Assembly (NCBI GenBank): GCA_028023455.1
Contig: JAQFVV010000282.1
Location: 715,713 to 779,712, forward strand
Origin: Epiperipatus broadwayi
Taxonomy: Eukaryota; Onychophora; Udeonychophora; Euonychophora; Peripatidae
Direction: 5' to 3'
DNA length: 64,000 nt
The first letter of the stretch is position 1. The number at the start of each line of letters is the position of its first letter. The position numbers and the translations under genes are program-made. The notes under the pieces were generated by a model. It was not told the DNA's origin. It was given only the letters and a program-made list of their open reading frames with translations, and ran no database searches. Below, piece by piece: positions 10,641-21,996 of the stretch.

Positions 10641-12045
10641 GTTAATTCAGAAATGTGGACATACCAACAGAAATACAGACAAAATATGGACATATCAACA
10701 GAAAATCTGACAAAATGTGGATATGCCAGCAGAAAAACTGACAAAATGTGGATATACTAGCAGAAAAACAGACAAAATGTGGATGTACCATCAGAAAAAC
10801 AGACAAAATGTGGACATACTAACAGAAAAACAGACAAAATGTGGACATACCAACAGAAAAACAGACAAAATATGGACATACCAGCAGAAAAAACAGACAA
10901 AATGTGGACATATCAACAGGAAAACAGACAAAATGTGGACATACCAACAAAAAAACAGACAAAATGTGGACATACCAACAAAAAATCAGACAAAATGTGG
11001 ACATACCAACAGAAAAACGGACAAAATGTGGACATATTAACAGAAAAACAGACAAAATGTGAACATACCAACAGAAAAACAGACAAAATGTGGACATACC
11101 AACAGAAAGGCAGATAAAATGTGGACATACTAACAGAAAAACAGACAAACTGTAAACTTACCAACAGAAAAACAGACAAAATGTGGGCATACTAACAGAA
11201 AAACAGACAAAATGTAAACTTACTAACAGAAAAACAGACAAAATGTGAACATACTAACAGAAAAACAGACAAAATGTAAACATACCAACAGAAAAACAGA
11301 CAAAATGTGGACATACTAACAGAAAAACAGACAAAATGTGGACATACCAACAGAAAAACAGACAAAATATGGACATACCAGCAGAAAAAACAGACAAAAT
11401 ATGGACATACCAACAGAAAAACAGACAAAATATGGATATACTAGCAGAAAAACAGACAAAATATGGACATACCAGCAGAAAACAGACAAAATGTGGACAT
11501 ACCATTAGAAAAACAGACAAAATGTGGACATACCAGCAGAAAAAACTGACAAAATGTGGACATATCAACAAAAATAGACAAAATGTGGACATACCAACAC
11601 AAAAACAGACAAAATGTGGACATACCAACAGAAAAACAGACAAAATGTGGACATACCAACAGAAAACAAACAAAATGTGGACATACCAGCCAAAAAAACA
11701 GACAAAATGTGGACATACCAGCAGAAAAAAATGACAAAATGTGGACATACCAGCAGAAAAATGACAAAATATGGACATACTAACAGAAAAACAGATAAAA
11801 TGTGGACATACCAACAGAAAAACAAACAAAATGTGGACATACCAACAGAAAAACAGACAAAATGTAAACATACCAGCAGAAAAAAACTGACAAAATGTGG
11901 ACATATCAACAAAAAACAGACAAAATGTGGACATACTAACAGAAAAACAGACAAAATGTAAACATACTAACAGAAAAACAGATAAAATGTGGATATACCA
12001 ACAAAAAATAAACAAAATATGGACATACCACAGAAACACAGGCAG
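10641..12045 (+). repeat. 31-bp minisatellite, about 45 copies
   Basis: The unit is acagacaaaatgtggacata plus ccaacagaaaa (31 bp), with frequent 30- and 32-bp variants and substitutions such as GTAAACATAC for GTGGACATAC. Because 31 is not a multiple of three, open frames appear in all three phases on both strands. These long frames (up to 261 codons on the minus strand) are products of the array and are not genes. The last units before 12040 are more diverged. Confidence 0.95.
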
Positions 12046-12059
12046 GGCAAGTTAATATA

Positions 12060-13445
12060 AATGCATTTAATTACATTTTTACCATCTTAAAATAATAATA
12101 AAAAAGTCATATATAAAAATATCTGGTAATCATCTGAAATCGGGCACAGCTGCTTGATGGCATTGTTTATGTGTCAAAACACATTAAAATGCTGTTTCTG
12201 CGGCCGGTCTTATATCTAATACAACATTTATATTGTATTATCCATTGAAGACCACTTTACGTGACATTGCACAAAAATATTATGGCCTGTTTTGTGCTTC
12301 GAATCTTTATGTGTATTTGTTCTATTCATAGCTGATTACCGTATTGCTTGAGGGTGTTCTAATTGAAAGTCAGTACAACTTTTCAAATCACCATACTAGA
12401 GTAATGTCATTTATATTTAAATAATGTTGTTAATTACTAATTATTGTCATATGGTCCCCACCCTTCCCTAAAAAAATGTTAATATGTAAGAAATTGAAAA
12501 GGGTATGTTCGAACACGCTTCGACAAAGCTCTCATGCTAAGTCATGTTTCAGTGTAGAAAATATATGAGACCAATAAAATGTCTGAGAAGAACATGCAAT
12601 TTTTAAACTTTTCAGAATTGCCGAATACAGAAAGTGAGACTGTGTCCTTTTTTTAGGCACATAATGTCCTCCCCAATACCAGACTGTTTTTATTACAGCA
12701 ATAAAATAATAAATAAAAATAAGTTCAAAAAGTCCTAAGTTTGTGTATTTTTTTTTATTACATTAGAAATTGACAAGTATTTGGATTATCTTTTTTCAGT
12801 GGGGTTAAAATAAATAACTATTTTTGTTTACTTTTTGTTAATAATAACAAAGTATGACCCCCCCCCCCAAGTTGTTTATTGTAGAAGTAAAAAAAATGCT
12901 AATTCAAATGAAATATAAATAAAAGTAAAATGTGAAAAAAAAGTTGTTTAAAAAAAAATTATTGTCTTTTTGTTACAATTATTTATCCGAGGGTGGGAGT
13001 GGGTGTTTCAAAACAATTTTTAACCCCCAAAAACACAGAAGTTACTTTTGATTTAATAAGAAGAAAAACAATTTAGTCAACTAAAAAAAAAAAAGGTAGA
13101 ACAAAGTCGAAACAAGTCCCAAATAGTTGTATTATATTTTTTCAGCGGGGTTAAAACAAGTTTTTTCATCGTGAAACAGTCAAAAGTTTTAAAATCAGAA
13201 AAATAAACACAAAGTTAAATTACCAAAATTTGTTGAATAAAGAAAAATGACAGATTAAAAAAACAATGAAAATGAATATAAAAATTAGTTTAATAAAAAA
13301 AAAAATCATGTTAAATAAAAAAAAGTTGCAGCCCTGTAACGTTACATTTGATTGATTTTGTATAGCATCAACGCCATCAAGCAGCCATGCCTGGATTTCA
13401 GATGATTACCAAATATCTAAATGTAAATGCAATTTATAATAATTT
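12060..13445. mobile_element. Non-autonomous TIR element, about 1.35 kb
   Basis: AATATCTGGTAATCATCTGA and AGCTGCTTGATGGC (12117-12165) are mirrored by GCCATCAAGCAGCC and TCAGATGATTACC (13368-13420). Weaker inverted similarity extends outward (AAATGCATTTAA and AAATGCAATTTA). Inside are no coding frames, but there is a C10 run at 12859 and a pair GTCCCCACCCTTCCC / GGGTGGGAGTGGGTG. Superfamily is not recognised. Confidence 0.6.
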
Positions 13446-13840
13446 TTAAAAGAGAAAAAAATAATAATGATAATTACAAAAAGTTTACACATTAATCTAT
13501 TACTGATTATATGATACTTCTTAAAATATTTGATTTAATTATAATGTAATGAAAATTAAGGTCTTACTAAATTTTAGTGGAACCATTCTCATAATATCTT
13601 TTATATTTTTATCTTTATTTATTTTTCTTTATTGACTCATAGTTTAATTTTAATACAGACTTTTGGTAGTAATTAAAATAATTACCTTCTTTGTAAGCTA
13701 ATTTTTCAAGTTAAAAAAATATTTTCCAAGTCTTGGGTTTTGCATAACTGTCCTTCCATATCAATATCTTGGGTGTATTTTAATTTTTTTCAAGTTTAAT
13801 TTTATTTATAATATTTTTATTTTAATCTGTTGTTTGAACA
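13446..13840. other. Unassigned AT-rich DNA
   Basis: No gene or repeat recognised. Confidence 0.4.
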
Positions 13841-13843
13841 ACT

Positions 13844-14045
13844 AAACATCACATGATCATCATTCTTTATGCTTACCCAAGCTGTTTAAATAGAGGCAAA
13901 CTCTCCATATAGTAGCACCACTCAGTGCACGCCAGAGTAATCAATCAATGGATGCAAGAAGGTTTGTGCATTCATTGATTACTTTGGCTTGCATACTGAG
14001 TGGTGCTATTGCATGGAGAGTTTTGCCTTTGTTTAATCTGTTGTT
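13844..14045. repeat. Foldback family F, short palindromic copy
   Basis: The left arm (GGCAAACTCTCCATATAGTA, GCACCACTCAGTGCA, AATCAATGGATGCAAGAAGG) faces its complement, ending GCATGGAGAGTTTTGCC. The outer end CATCACATGATCATCATTC precedes it. It is a deletion derivative of the longer copies at 53.3 and 62.0 kb. Confidence 0.75.
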
Positions 14046-14783
14046 TGATTTTTGTTTTTTCATACAACTCTTTGGTTGATAAATAGGCTCTCAATGCTGA
14101 CATACAATTTATCTGGTAGAACAAGAGAGTATTATTCTTATATCTTCTCAATTACTTTTTTTATATTTCTTCATATATATTGCTTTTTTATAATCTCACA
14201 TACACTCTAATGCAATTTTTTATATAATCCTCCTTTATTTTTCTAAAGGTATAGAGTTAAAAATAAAATATGATTATAAATAATAATGTAAAATATGTAT
14301 TTTTATATGTATATAAAATAATGGTTATGTGATTGATTCTATGTTTAAATGTTGTAGCTCTGATGAAGACTGCAGGACAGTCGAAACTGATAGAAAAATA
14401 AAGGATTATATAAAAATTTGCATTAGAGTGTAGATAAGGAGATTATAAAAAAGTATTATGTAGAACAAGAGACGACAAATACTATACATGCATTATTTCT
14501 AGTGTTTACACTTCTAGGGAGGAATAAAATTTATCTAAAAATGTTAAGAATTGCTTATAGTTTCGCTATGCTGGTTTTATCGGTTTTTTCAGAAATCTTG
14601 ATGCTAATTTCTTTTTCTTTAAATGACTTCTGGCTACTTCTTTGAAGAAATTAGAATGAATTTCACTTCAATTGGTTCACTTTCAACACCATTGGAAAAA
14701 AGTTAAAAAAGAAAAAACTACAAACTGTTGATTTTTTTTTTTTATCTCATATACTCGTTTAGACTCCCTTATTACCTCACACT
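14046..14783. other. AT-rich DNA without a gene
   Basis: Apart from the hairpin motif at 14355-14390 nothing is recognised. Confidence 0.4.
14355..14390 (+). other. Hammerhead-like hairpin motif, copy 1
   Basis: CTGATGA (14360-14366) is followed by a 5-bp stem GACTG/CAGTC with loop CAGGA and then GAAAC. This is the order of a hammerhead ribozyme core (CUGANGA, stem II, GAAA). An extra A lies between CTGATGA and the stem, and the usual cleavage triplet is not kept after GAAAC (CTG follows). It is probably a relic. Confidence 0.4.
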
Positions 14784-14882
14784 ATTTTTTTTAATATGTC
14801 AAAGCATTGACTGGGAAGTGAATCCGGGCCAGCTGCTTCGAAGGCAGCTATGCTAACTGCTAGGCCACCAACGCTTGACCTA
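14784..14882 (-). repeat. tRNA-derived SINE, family S1
   Basis: On the minus strand it begins TCAAGCGTTGGTGGCCTAGC (A-box region), has a B-box-like CCCGGATTCACTTCCC and ends TTTGACATATT plus A-run. The anticodon-arm region is GCTGCCTTCGAAGC. Confidence 0.7.
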
Positions 14883-15079
14883 TCTCACACTATTTTCTGA
14901 CATTTTTTGAATTAACAAAATAAAACCAATTTGAACTGTTTAAAGGATGTGATAGCATATCTCTTTTTCAATCAGTCTCTCATTAATGACTTATTTAATT
15001 AACTAAATATAAAAGAACATGATTTAATTGAAATAATTTTGTAGTTTAAATCATTAAATTGCAAAAATTATCTTCAAAC

Positions 15080-15412
15080 TTTCACATGACCTACCACTCT
15101 CCACACTATCTCATAACACTGATACACTTGAACACATATATGTTGAAAAGATAAATAATCACCAATATACATATTTCATGCTAAACCAGCAATCATCAGT
15201 TGGTCCAGATTACCATCTCTACACATATATGCTATAAGTGCTCAGATATATATTAAGATAGTCATATTCTCATACTTTAATGGACAGGCTTCAATCTACT
15301 CCACACTCCAACTCTTCTACCGTCCATCCAATTGAAAGTCTGTGCTCATATACCCTATATATTACATATATCGACACAGGTATATAATAAGTTTGTGTGT
15401 TTCAGTTAAAAT
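15080..15412 (+). repeat. Family K repeat, rearranged copy
   Basis: It carries the family K blocks in order as far as CCGTCCATCCAATTGAAA. It then switches to the inverted start of the family (GTCTGTGCTCATATACCCTA), so two opposed partial copies are joined at GAAAGTCTG. Confidence 0.7.
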
Positions 15413-15760
15413 TATCTTCAAGTAACTTTTAAAATTAAGAAAAAGTATTTTTTTTTTAGTTTTGCAGAAAAACAATATTTCATAATCAATTTGATATTTA
15501 TACATTAATTTCATTAAAGCCATTATCTATCATTATTAATTAAAAAAATTAATAACAATAAACTCCTTTTCTTTTTAAAATTCTGAATGATCTTTCATAC
15601 ATAAAATATCCAATAGAATTTCTTTCTTTTTCTTTTTAAAACTTTTATATTTATTTACATGAATTCATATATACTCCAATACATTATGCATATGTTTCCA
15701 ATGTTTCAACAACCTCCTTGTAATCATTATCAAGAATCTACATATATATAAAATACATAT
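15413..15760. other. Unassigned AT-rich DNA
   Basis: No gene or repeat recognised before the Penelope-like element. Confidence 0.4.
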
Positions 15761-15800
15761 TTTGCGGGTTCATCCGTGTTAAAAACTTTTAATATCAATA

Positions 15801-15842
15801 TACTGACGTTTCGACTTGGTCACACAAGCCATCCACAGAGTT
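15801..15842 (-). other. Hammerhead-like hairpin in the Penelope-like 3' region
   Basis: On the minus strand CTGTGGA is followed by a GGCTTG/CAAGTC stem (one G-T pair) and GAAACGTC. The bases flanking the core, ACT upstream and AGT downstream, can pair as a short stem I. CTGTGGA departs from CTGANGA at the essential A, so activity is doubtful. Hammerhead motifs are known in the terminal repeats of Penelope-like elements. Confidence 0.45.
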
Positions 15843-15932
15843 ATAAAAAGGTAGAAAGACGGTTGTAGAGGCGCTACAATCACTGGTTTGAATAAAACAT
15901 TAAAAAACCCACCAATAGCAAAAATGTTAAAT

Positions 15933-17756
15933 TTAAGAATATTTTTTAAAGAAATCTTTCCAAATAGGAGGAAGTTTGCACGTATCATCTCGCTTATTGA
16001 TACAATCTGGCCTTTTAAATATCTCAATGGCTTCTCTGATTTTGCATTGGTAGAGATTATCACATCTGGATATGATCCTGGTACTAGAAAAATCTATTTT
16101 ATGACCTGAATCTATAGTATGGAGTGAGAGTGCTGATGATGATGAGTGTTGTTTAACTGCATTAGCATGCTCATCTCTCCTAACACTGATGCGACGATTA
16201 CTCATACCTATGTAAGAAGCTTTACAATTTTTACATGAGATTTGATAGACACCATGAGATTCAAGAGGGATTGAATCCTTAGGCTTGGTTATTATATTGC
16301 TGATCTTTTGATGAGCAGAAAATGCTGTATCTATATTATAGCGTTTTAATATACGTCCGATACTGTCTGTAGTTCCTTTTACATATGGAACACAGATCCT
16401 AATAGCTGACTTATCATCTTTTTGTTTCCTATTTTGTCTATTTTGGGCTTGAAATAAGGCTTTTTTTATAAATTTGTAATTATAACTATTTGCTAATAAA
16501 ACACTATTAATATGATTTATTTCTTCTTTCAGATGTGTGTCATCTGAAAGGTTAATTGCTCTATTTAAAAGAGTTTTGGCTACAGAAACTATCTGAGTTG
16601 GGTGATGATGAGAATGGAAATGTAAATATCTGTCTGTGTGTGCATCCTTTCTGTAAATAGAAAAAGATAAACTATTTGGTGTTCTGGTGACTAGAACATC
16701 AAGAAAAGGGAGTTTTCCATCAGACTCTGTCTCCATTGTAAATTTAATATGAGGATGCATATTATTTAAATGTAAGAAAAAATCATCTAATGTATTTTTT
16801 CCATGTTGCCATATGACAAAAGTGTCATCTATGTATCTGAGCCAAATGAGAGGTTTTAAAGATGATGATTCTAAAGCACGAGTTTCTATATATTCCATGA
16901 ATAAATCAGCTATTACTCCTGAGATAGGTGAGCCCATAGGAGTACCAAAAACTTGTCTGTAATGCTGTCCATTGTATACCAGATATGTATTTAAGAGACA
17001 ATGTTTAATCAAAGCAATAATATGGTCTGGTAAATTGCAACGTTGTGAGATTATATTTAAAGCTTCATCAATTGGAATGTTTGTAAACAAAGACACGACA
17101 TCAAAACTGACCAGAATGTCACTAGCATTAATTTTTAAACTTTTTAAAACAGAAATAAAATGAAGAGAGTTTTTAATATATGATTTAATAGATGGGATTG
17201 TAGGTTTAATGAAATCCGATAAGTATCTAGCTAAAATATGAGTTGGAGAACCTATTGCACTTACTATTGGACGAAGAGGGGTATCTGGTTTGTGAATTTT
17301 TGGAAGTCCATAAAATTTTGGACAGACACAAGATTTTTCACGAGGGATTATTTTATTTTTTATCTCTGTTTCAATAGGTGATTTATTAATAATAGCTTTT
17401 GTTGTTTTTTCCAAATATGTAGTATGATCTCTTTTTGATAGTTTATAAGTTTTATCACTAAGCAGATCTAAAATTTTATTATGGTAAATGTCACGATCCA
17501 TTACAACTGTGGCATTACCTTTATCAGCTGGAAGTACAACAATTGATTTGTCCGATTTTATATTATTTAATGCCTGTCTTTCTTTCTTTGAAAAATTATT
17601 TTTAGGAAGCTTAGCTTTTTTTAAAATATTACAAATTTCAGCTCTAGCTAAATCAGCCGATGTAGAATCAATTTTATCAAGAGCTGATTCAACATTACAG
17701 ACAATTTTCTCAAAAGGTATCCGGGAAGGTGTTAAAGCAAATCTTCGTTTTAACAT
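15933..17756 (-). CDS. Penelope-like reverse transcriptase with GIY-YIG endonuclease
   Basis: This intact 607-residue frame encodes the mobility protein of a Penelope-like element. It copies element RNA at a site nicked by its own nuclease. Motifs visible: PADKGNATVVMD (76-87), LPKIHKP (151-157), motif A FDVVSLFTNIP (219-229), motif B GTPMGSPISG (271-280), motif C YIDD (309-312, possibly off by one) and FLDVLVTR (351-358). The nuclease follows: GVYQISCKNC (502-511) with its CX2C pair, YIGMS (515-519), R-rich RRISVRRDEH (521-530), REAIEI (574-579) and INKRDD (586-591). These match the GIY-YIG type usual in animal Penelope elements. The frame starts at FALTPSRIP-like sequence, which in relatives is preceded by 100 or more residues. 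An in-frame TAA lies four codons upstream inside the (TA)n run, so the protein is N-terminally truncated. All catalytic motifs are kept, suggesting recent insertion. Confidence 0.93.
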   Translation of the reverse strand: MLKRRFALTPSRIPFEKIVCNVESALDKIDSTSADLARAEICNILKKAKLPKNNFSKKERQALNNIKSDKSIVVLPADKGNATVVMDRDIYHNKILDLLSDKTYKLSKRDHTTYLEKTTKAIINKSPIETEIKNKIIPREKSCVCPKFYGLPKIHKPDTPLRPIVSAIGSPTHILARYLSDFIKPTIPSIKSYIKNSLHFISVLKSLKINASDILVSFDVVSLFTNIPIDEALNIISQRCNLPDHIIALIKHCLLNTYLVYNGQHYRQVFGTPMGSPISGVIADLFMEYIETRALESSSLKPLIWLRYIDDTFVIWQHGKNTLDDFFLHLNNMHPHIKFTMETESDGKLPFLDVLVTRTPNSLSFSIYRKDAHTDRYLHFHSHHHPTQIVSVAKTLLNRAINLSDDTHLKEEINHINSVLLANSYNYKFIKKALFQAQNRQNRKQKDDKSAIRICVPYVKGTTDSIGRILKRYNIDTAFSAHQKISNIITKPKDSIPLESHGVYQISCKNCKASYIGMSNRRISVRRDEHANAVKQHSSSSALSLHTIDSGHKIDFSSTRIISRCDNLYQCKIREAIEIFKRPDCINKRDDTCKLPPIWKDFFKKYS

Positions 17757-17899
17757 ATATATATATTATTGTTATAAATGTATATTTTTTTAATTCGTAA
17801 TACAATAACATTTCTTTAGCACCTATATATAAGTCTTTTCATCATATAAATTTTACTATTACAATTACTTACCTCCCCCCTATTCTTTATTTTTTAAAC

Positions 17900-17999
17900 T
17901 ATTTTTTTTTCATATGTCAAATACGTTGACCAGGAAGCGAACCCAGACCAGCTGCATGGAAAACAGCTATGCTAACCACTAGTCCACCAACGCTTGACT
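17900..17999 (-). repeat. tRNA-derived SINE, family S1
   Basis: The minus strand reads GTCAAGCGTTGGTGGACTAG (A box region), GTTAGCATAGCTG, TCTGGGTTCGCTTCC (B box) and ends TTTGACATATG plus A-run. It lies 140 bp upstream of the Penelope-like frame and shares no promoter function with it that I can show. Confidence 0.75.
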
Positions 18000-18597
18000 C
18001 CAATTTTTTATTACATCTTATACAAATGTACAAAAACCTTTGTAAACCCAGCAAAACCAACAATTTTTTATCTATTATTATTTATATATCATTATAAATG
18101 ACTTGTAATTAAAATCATTGTTTAACAATTTGTTATACTTAAAACTTTTTTTTTTTTGTTAATATATAAACTTTTAACATTTTTTCCTTATATAATTTAA
18201 CCTTTTCTAACATGTTTTGTTTTTTTAACAAAATACTAATTGGTAATAAATATATAATAATAAGCATATGATATTTGTGAATTAAATTAGTCTAACAGGT
18301 GACCATGTTTATGCTGGAGTGTTATACAACTTTTATTTTTAATTGGCTAATTTATAATAGTCCTGAATAACAATCAGAATGGGTAACATAAAGGTAAGCC
18401 TTTAAGCAAAATCAGCCGTGTTTTCTGACCATTCTCCACATTAATCATATTATTTAAAATATGAGAAATAAACAAGCAACAAAATTATTAATATGGACAA
18501 TAATTTTAATTAATGAACACAATGATAATAATATAACAAATTGTATTTACATCCTTAAATCTAAATAGTTGTATGGCAGAAAAATCTTACTTTATTT
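18000..18597. other. Unassigned AT-rich DNA
   Basis: No gene or repeat recognised. Confidence 0.4.
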
Positions 18598-18965
18598 ATA
18601 ACAATTCGTTAATCTACGAAGCACATATGATATGCAAGTTGCAGAAGCTATACGCCTAAAAAATATTAATCACTCAGTTAAGGCTAAGCGCTTTCGAGGT
18701 TCCATGCCTCATAATCATAGCCATATTGAAAACTGTAGTATTGTTTGTATTAGACTTACTATATGCAAATTAGAAAGTGTCCATTTCTTAGAAATATCGA
18801 AGCATCTAATTTGCAAGGAACCTCAAAAGCGCTGTCTTAACTGGATGATTAATATTTTTTAGGCATATAGCTTCTGCAACTTGTATATCATATGTGCTTT
18901 GTAGATTATTACATTTATTGTAGAAGTAAAATAGAATAGTGTTACAAACAATTCGTTAAGAAAAA
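18598..18965. repeat. Long inverted repeat (foldback element)
   Basis: The left arm ATGCAAGTTGCAGAAGCTAT ... GGTTCC (18630-18702) mirrors the right arm GGAACCTCAAAAGCGCT ... ATAGCTTCTGCAACTTGTAT (18818-18885). The inner parts also pair (ATATGCAAATTAGA and TCTAATTTGCA). A direct repeat ACAATTCGTTAA flanks it at about 18601 and 18948. Confidence 0.75.
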
Positions 18966-18969
18966 GTTT

Positions 18970-19595
18970 ATAATAAGTTTATGGAGTTATCGTTATGTTT
19001 CGGTCAGCTCACATTTCTTTGACTTTTGATTATGGACATATTGTCATAAGAATTCTCATATTTTTAAGGTCTATAAGCAATGTGTAATATTTTAATTTTT
19101 CATGATTTGTTTCAATCATAGTTGATTCCCATGAAGTTTTTTCTTATAATTGAGGGTGTTGAAATTATGCAGATTTATAAAGAATATTTTTATTGCATAA
19201 CTACTTAGAGGGCAAATTTTTTATATCAAGTGTCACATATTTTCAGCATCCAAAAGCAATTAATAGGCCCATAGAAGTGAAATTAATTTTTAAGGCATTC
19301 TTTTATTTACAGATCCATAATAAGTTACACTACTGGAACTTTCAGGGTGAAGCATTCTGAAGTTTTTATCTATGAAACTGTATTATATCTATTTAAATAA
19401 TCACTAAAACTTTCTTAACGTTCATCTTGTAGTAGCATAATGAAAAAAAATGATTCCCTACCTTTTTGTTTAAAACTGATCCAAGTTTTTTTCTGTTTTC
19501 AATTGGTTTCCATAGCAACTTGGTATTATTAATAGTTAATTTTATTTTGCAATAAAAATTGTAATATACTTTTTAATTTTTTACATTTATTAATA
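18970..19595. other. Unassigned AT-rich DNA
   Basis: No gene or repeat recognised. Confidence 0.35.
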
Positions 19596-20665
19596 TTACA
19601 AAGAGAAAGGTTTTAACCGTTTTCACATGTGCCTTAAACATTTATTTAATAGCCAAACAATGTAGTTTTTGACTACAGAGGGATCTCTCAAACCCCAACA
19701 CAAGATTGCAACTTTATAAAGATATAAGCAGTCACCTTATCTTTAACCTAAATTCATATTTATGTAGATCTGAAGTATCTTCATTTGAGAGTATGAAGAT
19801 ATTACTCTCTTCGCATTTAAACCATCATTTCCTTTTACAAATTAACTTAGGCAAAATCTTGTGATTTACAATGAATTAGTATTAAGATCTTTTTAAGGGA
19901 AACAAGAATTAATCTAAAGTTTTGATTATTTATCAAGCACACAGGAAGTCTGTAATTAGAAAGAGAAAGGCTTTAACCTTTTTTACATGCATCATAAATG
20001 TTTGAATAACAGCCAAAAGATTTTGTATAATTTAATTTATGAAAGGAAATAGTGGGTTTAAATGTGAAATCTTCACACTCTCAAATTATGATGCTTCAAA
20101 TTGACCTATATAAGTAAGAATTTAGGTTATAGATAAGATGGCCACCCTTATCTTTATAAAGTCTCTATCTTGTGTTGTTTTGAGAGCTGGCTATTATACA
20201 AACATTTAAGGCACAAGTGAAAAAGGTCAAAGGCTTTCTCTTTCTAATTACAGACTTCCTGTGTGCCTGATAAATAATCAGAACATTATATTAGTTTCTA
20301 TATTTCCATTAAAAGTGTTAGTATTAACTCATTGTAAATTGCAAGATTTTATGTAAGTTAATTTGTAAAAGGAAAGTAGTTGGTTTAAATGTGAAAATAG
20401 TAACATCTTCATGTTCTCAAATCAAGATGCTTTAGATTGGCCTATATAATAAATAAGAGTTTAGCTTAAAGATAATATGGCCATTTTTATCTTTATAAAT
20501 TCTCTATTTTGTGTTGAGGTTTGACAGATATCTGTATAATCAAAAATTACATCATTTAACTATTACACAAACATTTAAGATGCATGTGAAAAAGATTGAA
20601 GTCTTTCCCTTTCTAATTACAGACTTGCTGTACACTTGATAAATAATCAGAATATTACATTAATT
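19596..20665. repeat. Composite of three related foldback units
   Basis: Blocks such as GAGAAAGGTTTTAACC, GGCACAAGTGAAAAAGG, CACACAGGAAGTCTGTAATT and GTGAAATCTTCACACTCTCA recur in alternating orientation. They occur at about 19600-19980, 19955-20275 and 20320-20640. The sequence GTGCCTGATAAATAATCAGA marks the outer end of units. The pattern is best explained by one inverted-repeat element inserted into, or recombined with, another copy. Confidence 0.65.
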
Positions 20666-20829
20666 TCTATATTAATATTATAAAAATTTTAATATTAAAT
20701 TGTTAATATTATTTAAAATTTCTTCATAATTTATTTATACACATCTCTTATTAATCTTAGAATACATAATAAAAAATGCATAGATTTATCAAAAGCTATG
20801 CATATAAGCTCTGTCATGGAGGTACAATA

Positions 20830-21205
20830 TATATATATGATAAACAAAACAAGTTATAAATTTCGTAACTTGCTTTTAGCTTGCATTTTATGATCACTAG
20901 ATGGAGTTTTACCAATAGCTCCTAACAAGCTTTTGTTTACATAAATGCTGAGAGAGATAGAATTCAATATCTCTTTCATTGTCTCCATCTTCAGACCAGC
21001 TTGTTTCAGGCTAGTCAGTGAAGGATAGGGACTAGAAACTAGATCACTACCATTCACTAATGTGAGCCAACTAGCCTGAAACCAGCTGGTCTGAAGGTGG
21101 AGACAACGAAAGAGATATTGAATTCTATCTCTCTCGGCATTTATGTAAACAAAAGCTTGTTAGGAGCTATTGGTAAAGCTCCATCTAGTGATCATATATA
21201 TATAT
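20830..21205. repeat. Foldback family H, single copy
   Basis: The left arm has TGATCACTAGATGGAGTTTT, AATAGCTCCTAACAAGC, TTGTTTACATAAATGC and ATTCAATATCTCTTTC; the right arm holds their complements and ends CCATCTAGTGATCATATATA. The core contains CTAGTCAGTGAAGGATAGGG, a variant of the core motif of families F and G. Arms are about 150 bp. The reading frame 20854-21057 is incidental. Confidence 0.8.
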
Positions 21206-21996
21206 ATGAGTGTGTGTGTAATGCAATGTATGAAGTGATATCGAGAGATAATGGAAATAAGTATCACCAAAGGTAATAAGTTAATCAGTAGTCAACCATT
21301 CTGACAATTTAAAAGAGCTAGAATATAAAATGCAAACTAATCATTCGATGTCAATGCACATATAGAAGTGCTATAAATGATTATGAAAGTAATTTTTTGT
21401 CAAAAAAAATTGGGGCCATTATACCTATTATTATCATCACTAATACTCCAGGCTATGAAGTATATGGATTAACAACACTCGAAGAAGAGAGGAGAGTAAT
21501 ACCTCTTGAAACATTGTTATATACTAACTGATGAATATACTTTGAAAATTTAAATAGTTTATTTTTTCTAAAGACATTTAATACTTTATATAAGACATGA
21601 TGAAAATAGTTCAATATATAAATACACTTTAAGGAATACTCTCCTTTCCAAACACAAGTGTTTAAATCTATACAAAGTATGTATAATGGAGTGATTTCTG
21701 ATGATTTTTTAAGCACTATATAAATAAATAATTTATTATATATGCTGAACATCATTGTGTAAGATGAGGTCATGTGATGTTTAGTTGGTTTTAAAAATCT
21801 ATTTAAAACTGTAGCTCTTTGTGGAGTTTTACTTGATTTCAAAAATATCTTTGAAAGTTATTATATTTGAAATTTTTATCACCTTACTGTTTCCATGGCT
21901 TCCTTGTATTAATAGAAAATTACCAATTTTTTAAAAATAATTAAGTACCATAAAACAAAAATCCATAGTCTAGCAAAAAACTTCTTCAAACTTATA
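21206..21996. other. Unassigned DNA with a family F end fragment
   Basis: AAGATGAGGTCATGTGATG (about 21756-21782) resembles a family F terminus. A 129-codon open frame on the minus strand (21453-21842) runs through it. It shows no recognisable domain and I do not regard it as a gene. Confidence 0.4.

Larger units (their letters stand above)
15765..17760 (-). mobile_element. Penelope-like retroelement, 5'-truncated
   Basis: The element comprises the reverse transcriptase/GIY-YIG frame and about 170 bp of 3' sequence. That sequence includes a hairpin ending GAAACGTC (minus strand, 15805-15838) and the block TTTGCGGGTTCATCCGTGT. A matching end block occurs at 41.96 kb. On the 5' side it stops abruptly at a (TA)n run at 17755-17766, suggesting incomplete reverse transcription or insertion into a TA microsatellite. 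No second terminal repeat is seen upstream. Confidence 0.8.

Noticed and set aside
10717-12039. Several long open frames (up to 261 codons) on both strands
   Set aside because: They are frame shadows of the 31-bp tandem array; the unit is not a multiple of three and all phases look alike.
21453-21842. 129-codon minus-strand gene
   Set aside because: AT-driven frame crossing a family F repeat end; no domain or composition signal.
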